Origin: Pseudomonas amygdali
GTDB taxonomy: Bacteria > Pseudomonadota > Gammaproteobacteria > Pseudomonadales > Pseudomonadaceae
Length of the DNA: 64,000 nt
NCBI RefSeq assembly: GCF_002699855.1
Contig: NZ_LKBW01000266.1
Coordinates: 37,909-101,908, forward strand
Direction: 5' to 3'
This document shows positions 28,001-37,743 of this stretch, piece after piece. The position numbers and the translations under genes were made by a program. The notes below the pieces were generated by a model. It searched no databases and was not told the DNA's origin. It worked only from the letters and a program-made list of their open reading frames with translations. Positions within the stretch are counted from its first letter, which is position 1, and every line of letters begins with the position of its first letter.

Positions 28001-29503
28001 TTACGCTTGCGGGCGCATGTGCGGGAACAGAATGACGTCGCGGATCGATGGCGAGTCGGTGAGCAGCATCACCAACCGGTCGATACCGATCCCCTCGCCT
28101 GCCGTCGGCGGCATGCCGTACTCCAGGGCGCGGACGAAGTCGGCGTCGTAGTGCATGGCTTCGTCGTCACCGGCATCCTTGTCGGCCACCTGAGCCTGGA
28201 AGCGTTCGGCCTGATCTTCGGCGTCGTTGAGCTCGGAGTAGGCATTGGCGATTTCACGGCCGCCGATGAACAACTCGAAACGGTCGGTTACGCTCGGGTT
28301 TTCGTCGTTGCGACGAGCCAGCGGAGAGACTTCGAACGGGTACTGAGTGATGAAGTGCGGCTGTTCCAGCTTGTGCTCGACCAGTTCTTCGAAAATCATC
28401 ACCTGCAATTTGCCCAGGCCTTCGAAGCCGAGCACCTTGGCACCGGCCTTTTTGGCAATGGCACGAGCCTTGTCGACGTCCTGCAGATCGGCAGCGGTCA
28501 GATCCGGGTTGTACTTGAGGATCGAGTCGAACACCGACAGGCGCACGAACGGTTCGCCGAAGTGGAACACCTTGTCGCCGTAAGGCACGTCGGTGGTTCC
28601 CAGAACCAGTTGAGCCAGTTCGCGGAACAGCTCCTCGGTCAGGTCCATGTTGTCTTCGTAATCGGCGTAGGCCTGGTAGAACTCGAGCATGGTGAACTCG
28701 GGGTTGTGCCGGGTCGAAACGCCCTCGTTACGGAAGTTGCGGTTGATCTCGAAGACTTTCTCGAAACCACCGACCACCAGACGCTTGAGGTACAACTCCG
28801 GCGCAATGCGCAGGAACATTTCCATGTCCAGCGCGTTGTGATGGGTTTCGAACGGCTTGGCTGCCGCACCGCCGGGAATGGTCTGCAGCATCGGCGTTTC
28901 GACTTCAAGGAAGTCACGCTTCATCAGGAAGCTGCGGATGTGAGCGATAACCTGCGAGCGCACGCGGAAAGTCTCACGCACGTCTTCGTTGACGATCAGG
29001 TCGACGTAACGCTGGCGATAGCGCTGCTCGGTGTCGGTCAGGCCATGGTGCTTGTCGGGCAGCGGACGCAGCGACTTGGTCAGCAGGCGAACGGTGGTCA
29101 TCTCGACGTACAGGTCGCCCTTGCCGGAGCGTGCCAGGGTGCCTTCGGCAGCAATGATGTCGCCCAGGTCCCAGGTTTTCACCTCGGCCAGGGTTTCTTC
29201 AGGCAGGGTCTTGCGGTTGACATAGACCTGGATACGCCCGGTCATGTCCTGGATCACCATGAAAGAGCCACGGTTGAGCATGATGCGACCGGCGACCTTG
29301 ACCGGAATCGCTGCCTCTGCCAGTTCTTCCTTGGTCTTGTCGACGTACTGTTTCTGCAAGTCGTTGCAGTAGCTGTCGCGGCGGAAGTCGTTGGGGAAGG
29401 CCTGACCCTTGGCACGGCCTGCAGCAAGCTTTTCCTTGCGCAGGGCGATCAGGGTGTTTTCTTCCTGTTGCAGGGCTTGCGGGTCGAGTTGTTGGTCGCT
29501 CAT
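28001..29503 (-). CDS. lysS: Lysyl-tRNA synthetase (class II)
   Basis: 500 residues. An OB-fold anticodon-binding domain covers about residues 60-150 ([22 protein letters not shown]), then class II motif 2 ([23 protein letters not shown]) and motif 3 ([26 protein letters not shown]). It charges tRNA-Lys. It follows prfB on the same strand, the usual Pseudomonas order. Confidence 0.97.
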   Translation of the reverse strand: MSDQQLDPQALQQEENTLIALRKEKLAAGRAKGQAFPNDFRRDSYCNDLQKQYVDKTKEELAEAAIPVKVAGRIMLNRGSFMVIQDMTGRIQVYVNRKTLPEETLAEVKTWDLGDIIAAEGTLARSGKGDLYVEMTTVRLLTKSLRPLPDKHHGLTDTEQRYRQRYVDLIVNEDVRETFRVRSQVIAHIRSFLMKRDFLEVETPMLQTIPGGAAAKPFETHHNALDMEMFLRIAPELYLKRLVVGGFEKVFEINRNFRNEGVSTRHNPEFTMLEFYQAYADYEDNMDLTEELFRELAQLVLGTTDVPYGDKVFHFGEPFVRLSVFDSILKYNPDLTAADLQDVDKARAIAKKAGAKVLGFEGLGKLQVMIFEELVEHKLEQPHFITQYPFEVSPLARRNDENPSVTDRFELFIGGREIANAYSELNDAEDQAERFQAQVADKDAGDDEAMHYDADFVRALEYGMPPTAGEGIGIDRLVMLLTDSPSIRDVILFPHMRPQA

Positions 29504-29530
29504 GTCTTTAAATATTCCATCACAGGTTCG

Positions 29531-29550
29531 CCCTCGTCTTGCGACGAGGG
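29531..29550 (-). terminator. Hairpin between prfB and lysS
   Basis: Eight-bp perfect stem CCCTCGTC/GACGAGGG with a four-base loop in the 69-bp gap between the two co-directional genes. No T run; may modulate rather than end transcription. Confidence 0.45.
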
Positions 29551-29572
29551 ACTTGAGGTGTCGGCTGACGGT

Positions 29573-30668
29573 TTACAGCCCTTGCTTGAGGCTCGCGATC
29601 AGGTATTCGTCGATATCGCCATCAAGCACCTTGTCGCAGTCGCTGCGTTCGATGTTGGTCCGCAGGTCCTTGATACGCGAGGCGTCCAGCACATAGGAAC
29701 GAATCTGATGACCCCAACCGATATCGGACTTGGTGTCTTCGAGCGCCTGGGACGCTGCATTGCGCTTCTGCACTTCCTGCTCATACAAACGGGCCCGCAG
29801 CATTTTCATGGCGGTGTCCTTGTTCGCATGCTGGGAACGTTCGTTCTGGCAACTGACCACGGTGTTGGTCGGAACGTGGGTGATACGAACCGCCGAGTCT
29901 GTGGTGTTTACGTGCTGACCACCGGCCCCGGAGGAGCGGTAGGTATCGATGCGCAGGTCCGACGGGTTGATGTCGATTTCGATGTTGTCATCGATTTCCG
30001 GCGAAACGAACACGGCCGAGAACGAGGTGTGGCGACGGTTGCCGGAGTCGAACGGGCTCTTGCGCACCAGACGGTGAACGCCGATCTCGGTACGCAGCCA
30101 GCCAAAGGCGTATTCACCCTTGATGTGCACGGTAGCGCCCTTGATACCGGCGACTTCACCGGCAGACAGCTCCATGATGGTGGCGTCGAAACCGCGCTTG
30201 TCAGCCCAACGCAGGTACATGCGCAGCAGAATGTTGGCCCAGTCCTGCGCTTCGGTGCCGCCGGAACCGGCCTGGATATCCAGGTAGGCGTTGTTGGGGT
30301 CCATCTCGCCACTGAACATGCGACGGAATTCGAGCTTTTCCAGCGATTCGCGCAGGCGCTCGACTTCGGCGGCGACGTCATCGACGGCGGCCTGGTCTTC
30401 TTCTTCGGCAGACATCAGCAACAGGTCTTTGGCATCGGCCAGACCCGAGGACATTTCGTCCAGGGTTTCTACGATCTGCGCCAGCAGGGAGCGCTCACGC
30501 CCCAGTTCCTGGGCGTAGGTCGGGTTGTTCCAGACGTTTGGATCTTCGAGCTCGCGGTTGACTTCGGTCAGACGATCATGTTTGTGATCGTAGTCAAAGA
30601 TACCCCCGAATGGTTTCGGAGCGCTCGGACAAATCCTTGATGCTGTTTAGGATCGGGTTGATTTCCAT
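29573..30668 (-). CDS. prfB: Peptide chain release factor 2, with programmed +1 frameshift
   Basis: Translation starts at ATG 30668 and reads 24 codons ([20 protein letters not shown]...GYL) to an in-frame TGA at 30596-30594. The ribosome must slip +1 on CTT-T to continue with GAC at 30595 and read 340 more codons, giving 364 residues, the normal RF2 length. The continuing frame holds the RF2 stop-codon-recognition SPF motif ([12 protein letters not shown]) and the catalytic GGQ ([10 protein letters not shown]). RF2 terminates at UGA and UAA, so it autoregulates through its own UGA. Confidence 0.97.
30593..30608 (-). promoter_or_regulatory. RF2 programmed frameshift site
   Basis: On the minus strand the sequence is CGGGGGTATCTTTGAC: a Shine-Dalgarno-like G tract three bases before the CTT-TGA-C slip site. 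This is the conserved bacterial prfB recoding signal. Confidence 0.95.
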
Positions 30669-30785
30669 GGTAGGCAGCACTCGCAGGCGAAATTTTCAAA
30701 GCCGACGAGTATACCCCAGGCAAGGCCACGAAAGCAGCCCGTCGAGCAGGCGTTGTGAGGCCTATTTTACCGGTCACTGGCGGCG

Positions 30786-31790
30786 TCAGCCTGCCGCAAC
30801 CTGATTGCGTCCGTTGTTCTTGGCCAGATAAAGCCCCTTGTCGGCATCCAGAATCAGCTGACGGCTGTGCATCCCGACCTGCGGCGTCACGGTAGCGACG
30901 CCAATACTCACAGTAAGGCTGGAACCCGGCGTTGGAGCGATATGCGGGATATTCATGCCTGACACGCTCTGGCGCAGTTTTTCAGCCAGCAGACGCGCCC
31001 CGCCCGGAGAGGTATTGGGCAGGACCATGGCAAACTCCTCGCCGCCATAGCGCGCGGGCAAGTCGGACGGGCGACTGCAACTGTTGCGGATGGCTTTCGC
31101 CACCTGACGCAGGGCCTCGTCGCCCTCCAGGTGCCCGAAGTTGTCGTTGTAAGCCTTGAAGTAGTCGACATCGATCATCAGCAGCGACAACTGCGCCTGA
31201 TCGCGAATGGCACGCCGCCACTCCAGCTCGAGGTACTCATCGAAATGGCGGCGATTGGACAGCCCCGTCAGGCCATCGGAGTTCATAAGGCGTTGCAGCA
31301 CCAGGTTGGTGTCAAGCAACTGTTGCTGGCTGACCCGCAGGGCACGATAGGCCTCGTCACGCTGCAACAGTGTCATATAGGAGCGCGAGTGGTAGCGAAT
31401 GCGCGCCACCAGTTCGATGTTGTCCGGCAGTTTGACCAGATAATCGTTGGCCCCGGCCGAGAACGCGGCGCTCTTGATCAGCGGGTCTTCCTTGGTGGAC
31501 AACACGATGATCGGGATATCGCGGGTCAACGGGTTGCTGCGGTACTCGCGAACCAGCGTCAGACCGTCGAGGCCCGGCATGACCAGATCCTGAAGAATCA
31601 CGGTCGGTTTAATCTGCACGGCCTGGGCAATTGCCTGATGCGGGTCGGCGCAAAAGTGGAAGTCGATCGATTCGTGGCCAGCCAGCCCACGCCGGACAGC
31701 CTCGCCAATCATGGCCTGATCATCAACCAGAAGCACCATGGCGGTGTTCTCATCCGGGGTCTTGATCTCATCCGTCTGCAGGTCATGCAT
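30786..31790 (-). CDS. wspR: Diguanylate cyclase response regulator WspR
   Basis: 334 residues: receiver domain (phospho-acceptor Asp68 in [11 protein letters not shown]), a helical stalk, and a GGDEF domain with an active GGEEF at 249-253. The product-inhibition I-site RxxD (Arg240-Asp243) is intact five residues upstream. Phosphorylated WspR makes c-di-GMP and promotes attachment. It is the last gene of the wsp operon, 45 bp after wspF. Confidence 0.95.
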   Translation of the reverse strand: MHDLQTDEIKTPDENTAMVLLVDDQAMIGEAVRRGLAGHESIDFHFCADPHQAIAQAVQIKPTVILQDLVMPGLDGLTLVREYRSNPLTRDIPIIVLSTKEDPLIKSAAFSAGANDYLVKLPDNIELVARIRYHSRSYMTLLQRDEAYRALRVSQQQLLDTNLVLQRLMNSDGLTGLSNRRHFDEYLELEWRRAIRDQAQLSLLMIDVDYFKAYNDNFGHLEGDEALRQVAKAIRNSCSRPSDLPARYGGEEFAMVLPNTSPGGARLLAEKLRQSVSGMNIPHIAPTPGSSLTVSIGVATVTPQVGMHSRQLILDADKGLYLAKNNGRNQVAAG

Positions 31791-31835
31791 AGTGTTTCTC
31801 CTGATCGCCGACCACAGGTGAATGCACCTGAGCAG

Positions 31836-32846
31836 TCATTGAGTAAATACCTCGACCAAGCGAGGAGCAATGGCGGGCAGCGGACGTATCTCAACAGCAG
31901 CATCAATGGCTGCAGCCGCTTTGGGCATGCCATACACAGCAGAACTTGCCTGATCCTGGGCGATGGTCAGAAAACCTCGCTCCCGCATTGCCTTGAGTCC
32001 CTGCGCACCATCGCGCCCCATGCCGGTCAGTAGAACGCCGACTGCCTCACCACTCCAATAACGGGTTACGCTCTCGAAAAACACATCGATCGAGGGCCTG
32101 TAGACTTCATTCACTGGCTCTGCGGTATACGCCAGCGTACCGTCCTTGAGCAAACGAATATGATGATTGGTTCCGGCCAGCAGCACCACCCCTGGCTGCG
32201 GCGTTTCGCCTTCCTTTGCCAACCGCACGGGCAGGCCGGAAGCGGAACTCAACCACTCCGCCATACCGGCCGCGAACACCTGATCAACATGCTGCACAAG
32301 GACGATCGCTGCCGGAAAGCTCACCGGAAGCCCCTTCAGGAGGATCTCCAGCGCCGCGGGGCCGCCCGCCGAGGAGCCGATGGCAACGAGCCTGTCGCGC
32401 CTCGCCGGCTCCGATCTCGGCGCAGCCACCACATGCTCGCGGCCGACACGCTGACCGATCAGCCAGTCGATATTGAGTATCTTGCGCAGCAGGGGTGCTG
32501 CCGCCTCTTTGGGGTTAGGACCGCCGATGGCAGGCGTATCCACCACATCCAGCGCACCATGCCCCATCGCTTCGAATACGCGACGCATGTTCTGCTCGCG
32601 GTCGACGGTCACGATGACAATAGCGCAGGGTGTTTCGGCCATGATCCGACGGGTGGCCTCTACGCCATCCATCACCGGCATGATCAGGTCCATCAGGATC
32701 AGGTCCGGGGTCTGCTCGACGCAGCGCTGCACGGCATCGGCACCATTGGACGCCACCCATATGATCTGGTGCGCGGGCTCGAAGGCCAGCGCGCGACGCA
32801 GGGCTTCGATGGCAATGGGCATGTCGTTGACGATGGCAATCTTCAT
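31836..32846 (-). CDS. wspF: Chemoreceptor methylesterase WspF (CheB-like)
   Basis: 336 residues: N-terminal receiver (DLILMDLIMPVMDG) and C-terminal CheB methylesterase with catalytic serine in IGSSAGGPAALE, histidine in LVQHVDQVFA and aspartate in LLTGMGRDGAQG. It removes methyl groups from WspA and damps the pathway; its loss gives wrinkly colonies in related species. It overlaps wspE by 4 bp. Confidence 0.95.
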   Translation of the reverse strand: MKIAIVNDMPIAIEALRRALAFEPAHQIIWVASNGADAVQRCVEQTPDLILMDLIMPVMDGVEATRRIMAETPCAIVIVTVDREQNMRRVFEAMGHGALDVVDTPAIGGPNPKEAAAPLLRKILNIDWLIGQRVGREHVVAAPRSEPARRDRLVAIGSSAGGPAALEILLKGLPVSFPAAIVLVQHVDQVFAAGMAEWLSSASGLPVRLAKEGETPQPGVVLLAGTNHHIRLLKDGTLAYTAEPVNEVYRPSIDVFFESVTRYWSGEAVGVLLTGMGRDGAQGLKAMRERGFLTIAQDQASSAVYGMPKAAAAIDAAVEIRPLPAIAPRLVEVFTQ

Positions 32847-35230
32847 CCTTGCGCGTCTCCTATCAATTCGACAACAGCGTCGAGCAAGGCATCATCGTGG
32901 AAACTGGCTTTGGCCAGGTAGTAATCCGCTCCGGCGTCCAGGCCGCGGCGTCGGTCTTCTTCACGATCCTTGTAGGAAACAACCATGACCGGCAATGACT
33001 GCAAACGGGTATCACGGCGCAGCAACGTCACCAGTTCTATACCGTCCATGCGCGGCATGTCGATGTCGGTGATGAGCAGATCGAAGTCCCCGGCACGCAG
33101 GGCATTCGAGCCGTCCATCCCGTCCACGGCAACCGATACTTCGTAACCGCGACCGACCAGCAGCTTGCGTTCCAGCTCGCGAACAGTCAAAGAGTCATCG
33201 ACCACGAGAACCCGTTTACGCGATACATGGTCGACCTGACGGTTGCGCCGGTCAATACGCTCCAGGCGTCCGGTATTCAGGAGTTTTTCCACCGAGCGCA
33301 GCATGTCTTCTACATCAACGATCAACACCACCGAACCGTCATCGAGCAAGGCCCCCGCCGAAACGTCCTGAACCTTGCCCAGCCGCGCATCGAGCGGCAT
33401 CACCACCAGCGTACGCTCACCGATGAAGCGTTCGACGGCTACGCCATAAACTGCATCACGCTCGCGAATAACCACAACCTTGAGCGCTTCGCCGGCATTC
33501 TGGGCGGGCGGCCGATTCAATAACTGACTGGCCGAGACCAGACCGACATGGCGCTCTTCATCCCAGAAGTGCTGACGCCCTTCCAGTTGCAAAATATCAT
33601 CCGGCTGCAAGTCGCGCATGCGCTCGATATGGGCCAGAGGGAAGGCATAGGCTTCTCCGCCCACTTCCACTACCAGGCTACGCACTACAGAAAGCGTCAG
33701 CGGCAATTCAATCCTGAAGCGACTGCCCTCGCCCGTCCATTGTTGCAGCTCGACACTGCCATGCATCTGGCGAACCATGTGCTGCACAGCATCAAGACCG
33801 ACACCACGACCGGAAATTTGCGTGACCTTGTCGCGCATGCTGAAACCCGGCAGAAACAGAAAACTCAGCAGTTCCTCCTCACTCAACTGCGCGGCGGTTT
33901 CTGCTGGCGAAAGCTTGCGTTCAACAATGCTCTGGCGCAAACGCTCCAGGTCTACGCCGCCACCGTCGTCACTCAACTCAACGACCAGCAAACCAGCCTG
34001 ATGCGATGCCTGCAGACGAATCAGACCTTCAGGGTCCTTGCCCGACGCCGCGCGTTTTTCGGGCGACTCGATGCCGTGGTCCACCGCGTTGCGCAACAGA
34101 TGGGTCAGCGGCGCATCAAGCTTTTCCAGTACATCGCGGTCGACCTGGGTCTTCTCCCCTTCAATCTGCAGACGTACCTGTTTACCCAACTCACGCCCCA
34201 AATCGCGGACCATGCGCGCCTGACCGTTCAGCACATCGGCGAAGGGCCGCATGCGGCAGGCCAGTGCGGTGTCATACAGCAGCTGCGCGCGCTGCGCCGA
34301 CTGCCAGCCAAACTCATCCAGCTCTGCGGTTTGCTGGACCAGCACCTGTTGCGCCTGGGACAGCAGGTTACGTGCATCTTCCAGGGCTTTTTGCACATCA
34401 GCCGGGGGGCCTTCTTCGCCAAAGCTCGCACCCAGCACTTCAAGCGCGCGGTCGCTGCTGCTTTGCAAGCGTTTGAGGCGCTGCATACCGGCCAACAGCG
34501 GCTTGAGTCGCTGGGTCTCGACCAGCGATTTGCTGGACATGTCCAATAGCCCGTTCAAACGCTCGGCAGTGACCCGCAAAACACGCTCGCCGCCCTCGGC
34601 CACTCGACGTTCACGCAAGGGGGTAAAAGGTGCTTCCGGTTCCGGAGCCGGAGCCGGAGCCGGCTTGGCGGCGGACCTGGATGGCGGACGCGGCTCTGCT
34701 GTCAGTGGATCAAGGACAGGGTTGATTACTGGCTCAGCCCCTTGGGCTGAAGACTCAAGCTGCTGCATCGCGCTGGCCAGCAATGCGTCCGAGGCCGGGT
34801 CAGGCAGCGGCGTATTGACCGTGCGCGCTGCGCCAGCACCGGAGGCCAGCAGCGCGTTGAGCCTTTCAACATAACTGTCGATATCGGGCTGACCGACGCT
34901 ATTACCGCCTGGCGTAGCGATACGCATCAACAGGTCAGTGCCGGACAGCAGCGCATCAATGTGCTCGGCCTGCAGCAATAGACGGCCTTCTTGCGCGCTG
35001 ACCAGACAGTCTTCCATCACATGCGCAACGCTCACCCCGAAATCGACGCCGACAATGCGCGCCGCGCCCTTGAGCGAATGTGCCGCCCGCATGCAGGCTT
35101 CCAGCTGATCCGCCTGGGTCGGGTTACGCTCAAGCGCCAGCAGGCCCGCACTCAATACCTGGGTCTGCGCATCGGCTTCCAGCGTGAACAGTTCAAACAG
35201 TGAGGCGTCACGCATTTGATCTGGCGTCAT
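32843..35230 (-). CDS. wspE: Hybrid chemosensory kinase WspE (CheA-CheY)
   Basis: 795 residues from ATG 35230: HPt domain with phospho-His51 (AAHSLKGAAR), a variable Pro/Ala linker (about residues 150-215), dimerisation and HATPase regions (LLRNAVDHGIESPEKR, GRGVGLDAV), a CheW-like domain and a C-terminal receiver (ITDIDMPRMDGIE). It phosphorylates WspR and WspF. The ATG overlaps the wspD stop by 4 bp; the 23-codon upstream extension is not needed. Confidence 0.95.
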   Translation of the reverse strand: MTPDQMRDASLFELFTLEADAQTQVLSAGLLALERNPTQADQLEACMRAAHSLKGAARIVGVDFGVSVAHVMEDCLVSAQEGRLLLQAEHIDALLSGTDLLMRIATPGGNSVGQPDIDSYVERLNALLASGAGAARTVNTPLPDPASDALLASAMQQLESSAQGAEPVINPVLDPLTAEPRPPSRSAAKPAPAPAPEPEAPFTPLRERRVAEGGERVLRVTAERLNGLLDMSSKSLVETQRLKPLLAGMQRLKRLQSSSDRALEVLGASFGEEGPPADVQKALEDARNLLSQAQQVLVQQTAELDEFGWQSAQRAQLLYDTALACRMRPFADVLNGQARMVRDLGRELGKQVRLQIEGEKTQVDRDVLEKLDAPLTHLLRNAVDHGIESPEKRAASGKDPEGLIRLQASHQAGLLVVELSDDGGGVDLERLRQSIVERKLSPAETAAQLSEEELLSFLFLPGFSMRDKVTQISGRGVGLDAVQHMVRQMHGSVELQQWTGEGSRFRIELPLTLSVVRSLVVEVGGEAYAFPLAHIERMRDLQPDDILQLEGRQHFWDEERHVGLVSASQLLNRPPAQNAGEALKVVVIRERDAVYGVAVERFIGERTLVVMPLDARLGKVQDVSAGALLDDGSVVLIVDVEDMLRSVEKLLNTGRLERIDRRNRQVDHVSRKRVLVVDDSLTVRELERKLLVGRGYEVSVAVDGMDGSNALRAGDFDLLITDIDMPRMDGIELVTLLRRDTRLQSLPVMVVSYKDREEDRRRGLDAGADYYLAKASFHDDALLDAVVELIGDAQG

Positions 35231-35916
35231 GTAAGGCTCCGGTGCACCGCCGACAACAACTCTTCTTCGTCCAGCCAACGCAGGCTTCGGCCTTTCCATT
35301 GCAGAACGCCGCGAGTAAAACGGGCGTTGGCATGAGTACCGGACGCAGAAGCGGCTTCCAGCTCACGCTCGTCAATGGCGTGAATGCCGTCTACCTCGTC
35401 CACCGGTACCACGACCGGGCCGCCTTCAGCAGCAACGATCAACATGCGCGGAACCACCCGCGCCGACTGGTCACTCGCTGCATTGCTGTCCAGCCCTAGC
35501 AGCTCGACCAGCGATATGCACGCTACCAGAGCACCTCGTACGTTGGCGACACCCAGCATCGCACGCGAGCGCTGGTGCGGCAGCGAATGGATGGTCTGGC
35601 TGGGGGCGACCTCCGAGAGGCAGCGGGAAGCCAGCCCCAGCCACTCTTCGCCAAGACGAAATACCAGGATGGAGCGGGTCTGTATGTCGCGTAGCAATAC
35701 AGAGCCCTGAAACTGCTCATGCGATTCCTGGGCCAGTGCGTAGCGGTCCAGCAGACGAGTGGCCGCCGCAGAATAAACCGCGCAGTTGCGACAGTGTATG
35801 TGCTCTTCAAGCAACGGGCAGGAACGATCACCGTGAATACCGATACGGTTCCAGCAGTCATCGATATCCAGGGCTTGGTCATGGGTAAGACTGGAAAAAC
35901 CGGACACACCCGTCAT
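35227..35916 (-). CDS. wspD: CheW-like coupling protein WspD
   Basis: 229 residues. The N-terminal section has a Cys cluster (CPLLEEHIHCRNCAVY); the C-terminal CheW domain is recognisable from FRLGEEWLGLASRCLSEVAPSQTIHSLPH and GVANVRGALVACISL. It couples WspA to WspE. The ATG 35916 overlaps the wspC TGA by one base (TGATG). Confidence 0.9.
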   Translation of the reverse strand: MTGVSGFSSLTHDQALDIDDCWNRIGIHGDRSCPLLEEHIHCRNCAVYSAAATRLLDRYALAQESHEQFQGSVLLRDIQTRSILVFRLGEEWLGLASRCLSEVAPSQTIHSLPHQRSRAMLGVANVRGALVACISLVELLGLDSNAASDQSARVVPRMLIVAAEGGPVVVPVDEVDGIHAIDERELEAASASGTHANARFTRGVLQWKGRSLRWLDEEELLSAVHRSLT

Positions 35917-37202
35917 CAATGGTTTCCTTGTTTATTCGCGCCACGTGCAGCACGGTCCTGCAAGCGCCGGGCCCCGGCACTGTCGCCCTGGGCGGCCAGC
36001 AACGCAGCCAGTTGGGCCAGCGATTCGGAGTGCTGCGGTTGCAGGTACAACGCCTTGCGATAGAAACCCTGAGCCTGCGCCACGCTGCCTTCTACTTCGC
36101 TGAGCAGGCCCAGCCAGTAAAACACCTGTGCAACCGGCTCATGCTGTTGCAGATAGCGCTCGCAGGCAGCCTGCGCCTCGGCACTTTTGCCTTCGTTGGC
36201 CAGGCCGGCAATCCTGTCGAGCAGCGCCGAAACCTCGCTATTGCCAGTGACAGCAACCGGCTTGACGATGGGCGCAAACGCTGCGGACGTTCGTGCGACA
36301 GGTCGTGGCGCAGGCGCTCTGGCAGGTGCATCGGGGGCCGGGCGCGGTGCAACCGGGGCGGTTACCGGAGCCGGGCTCCAAGCCGGAGCCGGAGCTGTCG
36401 GTTCGATTGGCGCATGCCGGAAGGCAAATGATTGCGCAATACCGATCGAGCGCATGCCAATACCTGCCAGCAGGTTGCCCTCCGCCGGCCCGATGAACAG
36501 CAGGCCGTCTTCCCGGGTCAGTTGCTTGAGGACCTTGAACACATGTTGCTGGGTCTGCCGATCAAAATAGATCACCAGATTGCGGCAGAAAACGATGTCA
36601 TAGGCGACCTGCGAAGCCAGTTTCGGATCGAGCAGGTTGCCAGCCTGAAAACTCACACAGGCGCGCACACTGTCGGCGATTTCAAACCCGTCAGCGACCG
36701 GGTTGAAATACCGCTCGCGAAAACCGGTGTCGCTGCCCCGGAACGAGTTCTTGCCATAGATGCCGTGCTCGGCCTTGGCAATCGAAAAAGGGCTGATATC
36801 AATGGCATCGACCTTGAACTGCCTGGCATCGACTCCCGCATCGAATAACGCCATGGCAATCGAATAGGGTTCCTCGCCGGTCGAGCACGGCAGGCTGAGA
36901 ATACGCAACGGGCGCACACCGGCAAGGCTCGCTATACGTTCACGGGCCAGCATGCCCAGTGTGACGAACGATTCCGGGTAGCGAAAAAACCAGGTTTCAG
37001 GAACGATCACCGCCTCGATCAGCGCCTGCTGTTCTTGAGGCGACGACACCAGAAGGTGCCAGTACGCATCACTGTCGGGGCAATGGGCGACCGTCGCACG
37101 CTGACGCAAGGCACGCTCGATGATCGCCTCGCCGACCGAGGTCACATCCAGCCCGATACGCTCCTTGAGGAAGCTGAAGAAGCGTGAATCGTCGACCTTC
37201 AT
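35916..37202 (-). CDS. wspC: Chemoreceptor methyltransferase WspC (CheR with TPR)
   Basis: 428 residues: CheR N-terminal and SAM domains (ILSLPCSTGEEPYSIAM, DIVFCRNLVIYFD), an Ala/Pro-rich linker (about 285-325) and C-terminal tetratricopeptide repeats (YWLGLLSEVEGSVAQAQGFYRKALYLQPQHSESL). It methylates WspA. The start overlaps the wspB stop by 4 bp. Confidence 0.95.
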   Translation of the reverse strand: MKVDDSRFFSFLKERIGLDVTSVGEAIIERALRQRATVAHCPDSDAYWHLLVSSPQEQQALIEAVIVPETWFFRYPESFVTLGMLARERIASLAGVRPLRILSLPCSTGEEPYSIAMALFDAGVDARQFKVDAIDISPFSIAKAEHGIYGKNSFRGSDTGFRERYFNPVADGFEIADSVRACVSFQAGNLLDPKLASQVAYDIVFCRNLVIYFDRQTQQHVFKVLKQLTREDGLLFIGPAEGNLLAGIGMRSIGIAQSFAFRHAPIEPTAPAPAWSPAPVTAPVAPRPAPDAPARAPAPRPVARTSAAFAPIVKPVAVTGNSEVSALLDRIAGLANEGKSAEAQAACERYLQQHEPVAQVFYWLGLLSEVEGSVAQAQGFYRKALYLQPQHSESLAQLAALLAAQGDSAGARRLQDRAARGANKQGNH

Positions 37203-37735
37203 GGCGCGTCCTCAAGCAGTTCGAGGTCGATTGGCGGCACCGGGTACAACAACTCGCGAACCGGCTCGCTCAACAGTTCCTGAACGTGAATCCATTGCAG
37301 CAGCCCCTGCTCATCCTCCCGAACCGGCCCCAGGTAAGGTGACAGGCGATTGTCCAGCCCGTACGCCTTGAACTGTGACACCGGGCAACGCAGCGTTTCG
37401 GTGGCCTGCTCCAGAATCAGCCCGAGTAATTGCGCCGGGTGCGCGTCGTCGTGCCGATAATGCACCAGAACCATGCGGGTGCTGGTGCGCAAGCGCGCTG
37501 GCTGACCGGAGTTCAGTGCACTGATGTCAATCACAGGCACGATCTCGCCGCGATGGGCAAAGATCCCCGCCACCCAGTGCGGAGCCTGGGCAATTGCCTT
37601 GAGTTTCACGCGAGGCAGGATCTCGGCAATCTCTGTCGCGTCCAGTGCATAGCGGTCTTCGCCGATGCAAAACAGCAGAAAGAGTTTGCTGGTGGTCAGT
37701 GGCGTGCCGTTGCGCCTCGGCGATTGATCCGTCAT
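37199..37735 (-). CDS. wspB: CheW-like coupling protein WspB
   Basis: 178 residues, a single CheW domain: FLLFCIGEDRYALDATEIAEILPRVKLKAI, GIFAHRGEIVPVIDISAL and LRCPVSQF. One of two CheW proteins in the Wsp complex. It begins 8 bp after wspA and overlaps wspC by 4 bp. Confidence 0.93.
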   Translation of the reverse strand: MTDQSPRRNGTPLTTSKLFLLFCIGEDRYALDATEIAEILPRVKLKAIAQAPHWVAGIFAHRGEIVPVIDISALNSGQPARLRTSTRMVLVHYRHDDAHPAQLLGLILEQATETLRCPVSQFKAYGLDNRLSPYLGPVREDEQGLLQWIHVQELLSEPVRELLYPVPPIDLELLEDAP

Positions 37736-37743
37736 TGGAGTGT

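Noticed and set aside
28007..30640. 877-codon open frame antisense to lysS and prfB
   Set aside because: It mirrors two certain genes and has typical GC-rich shadow composition (His/Gln/Val-rich) with no family motif.
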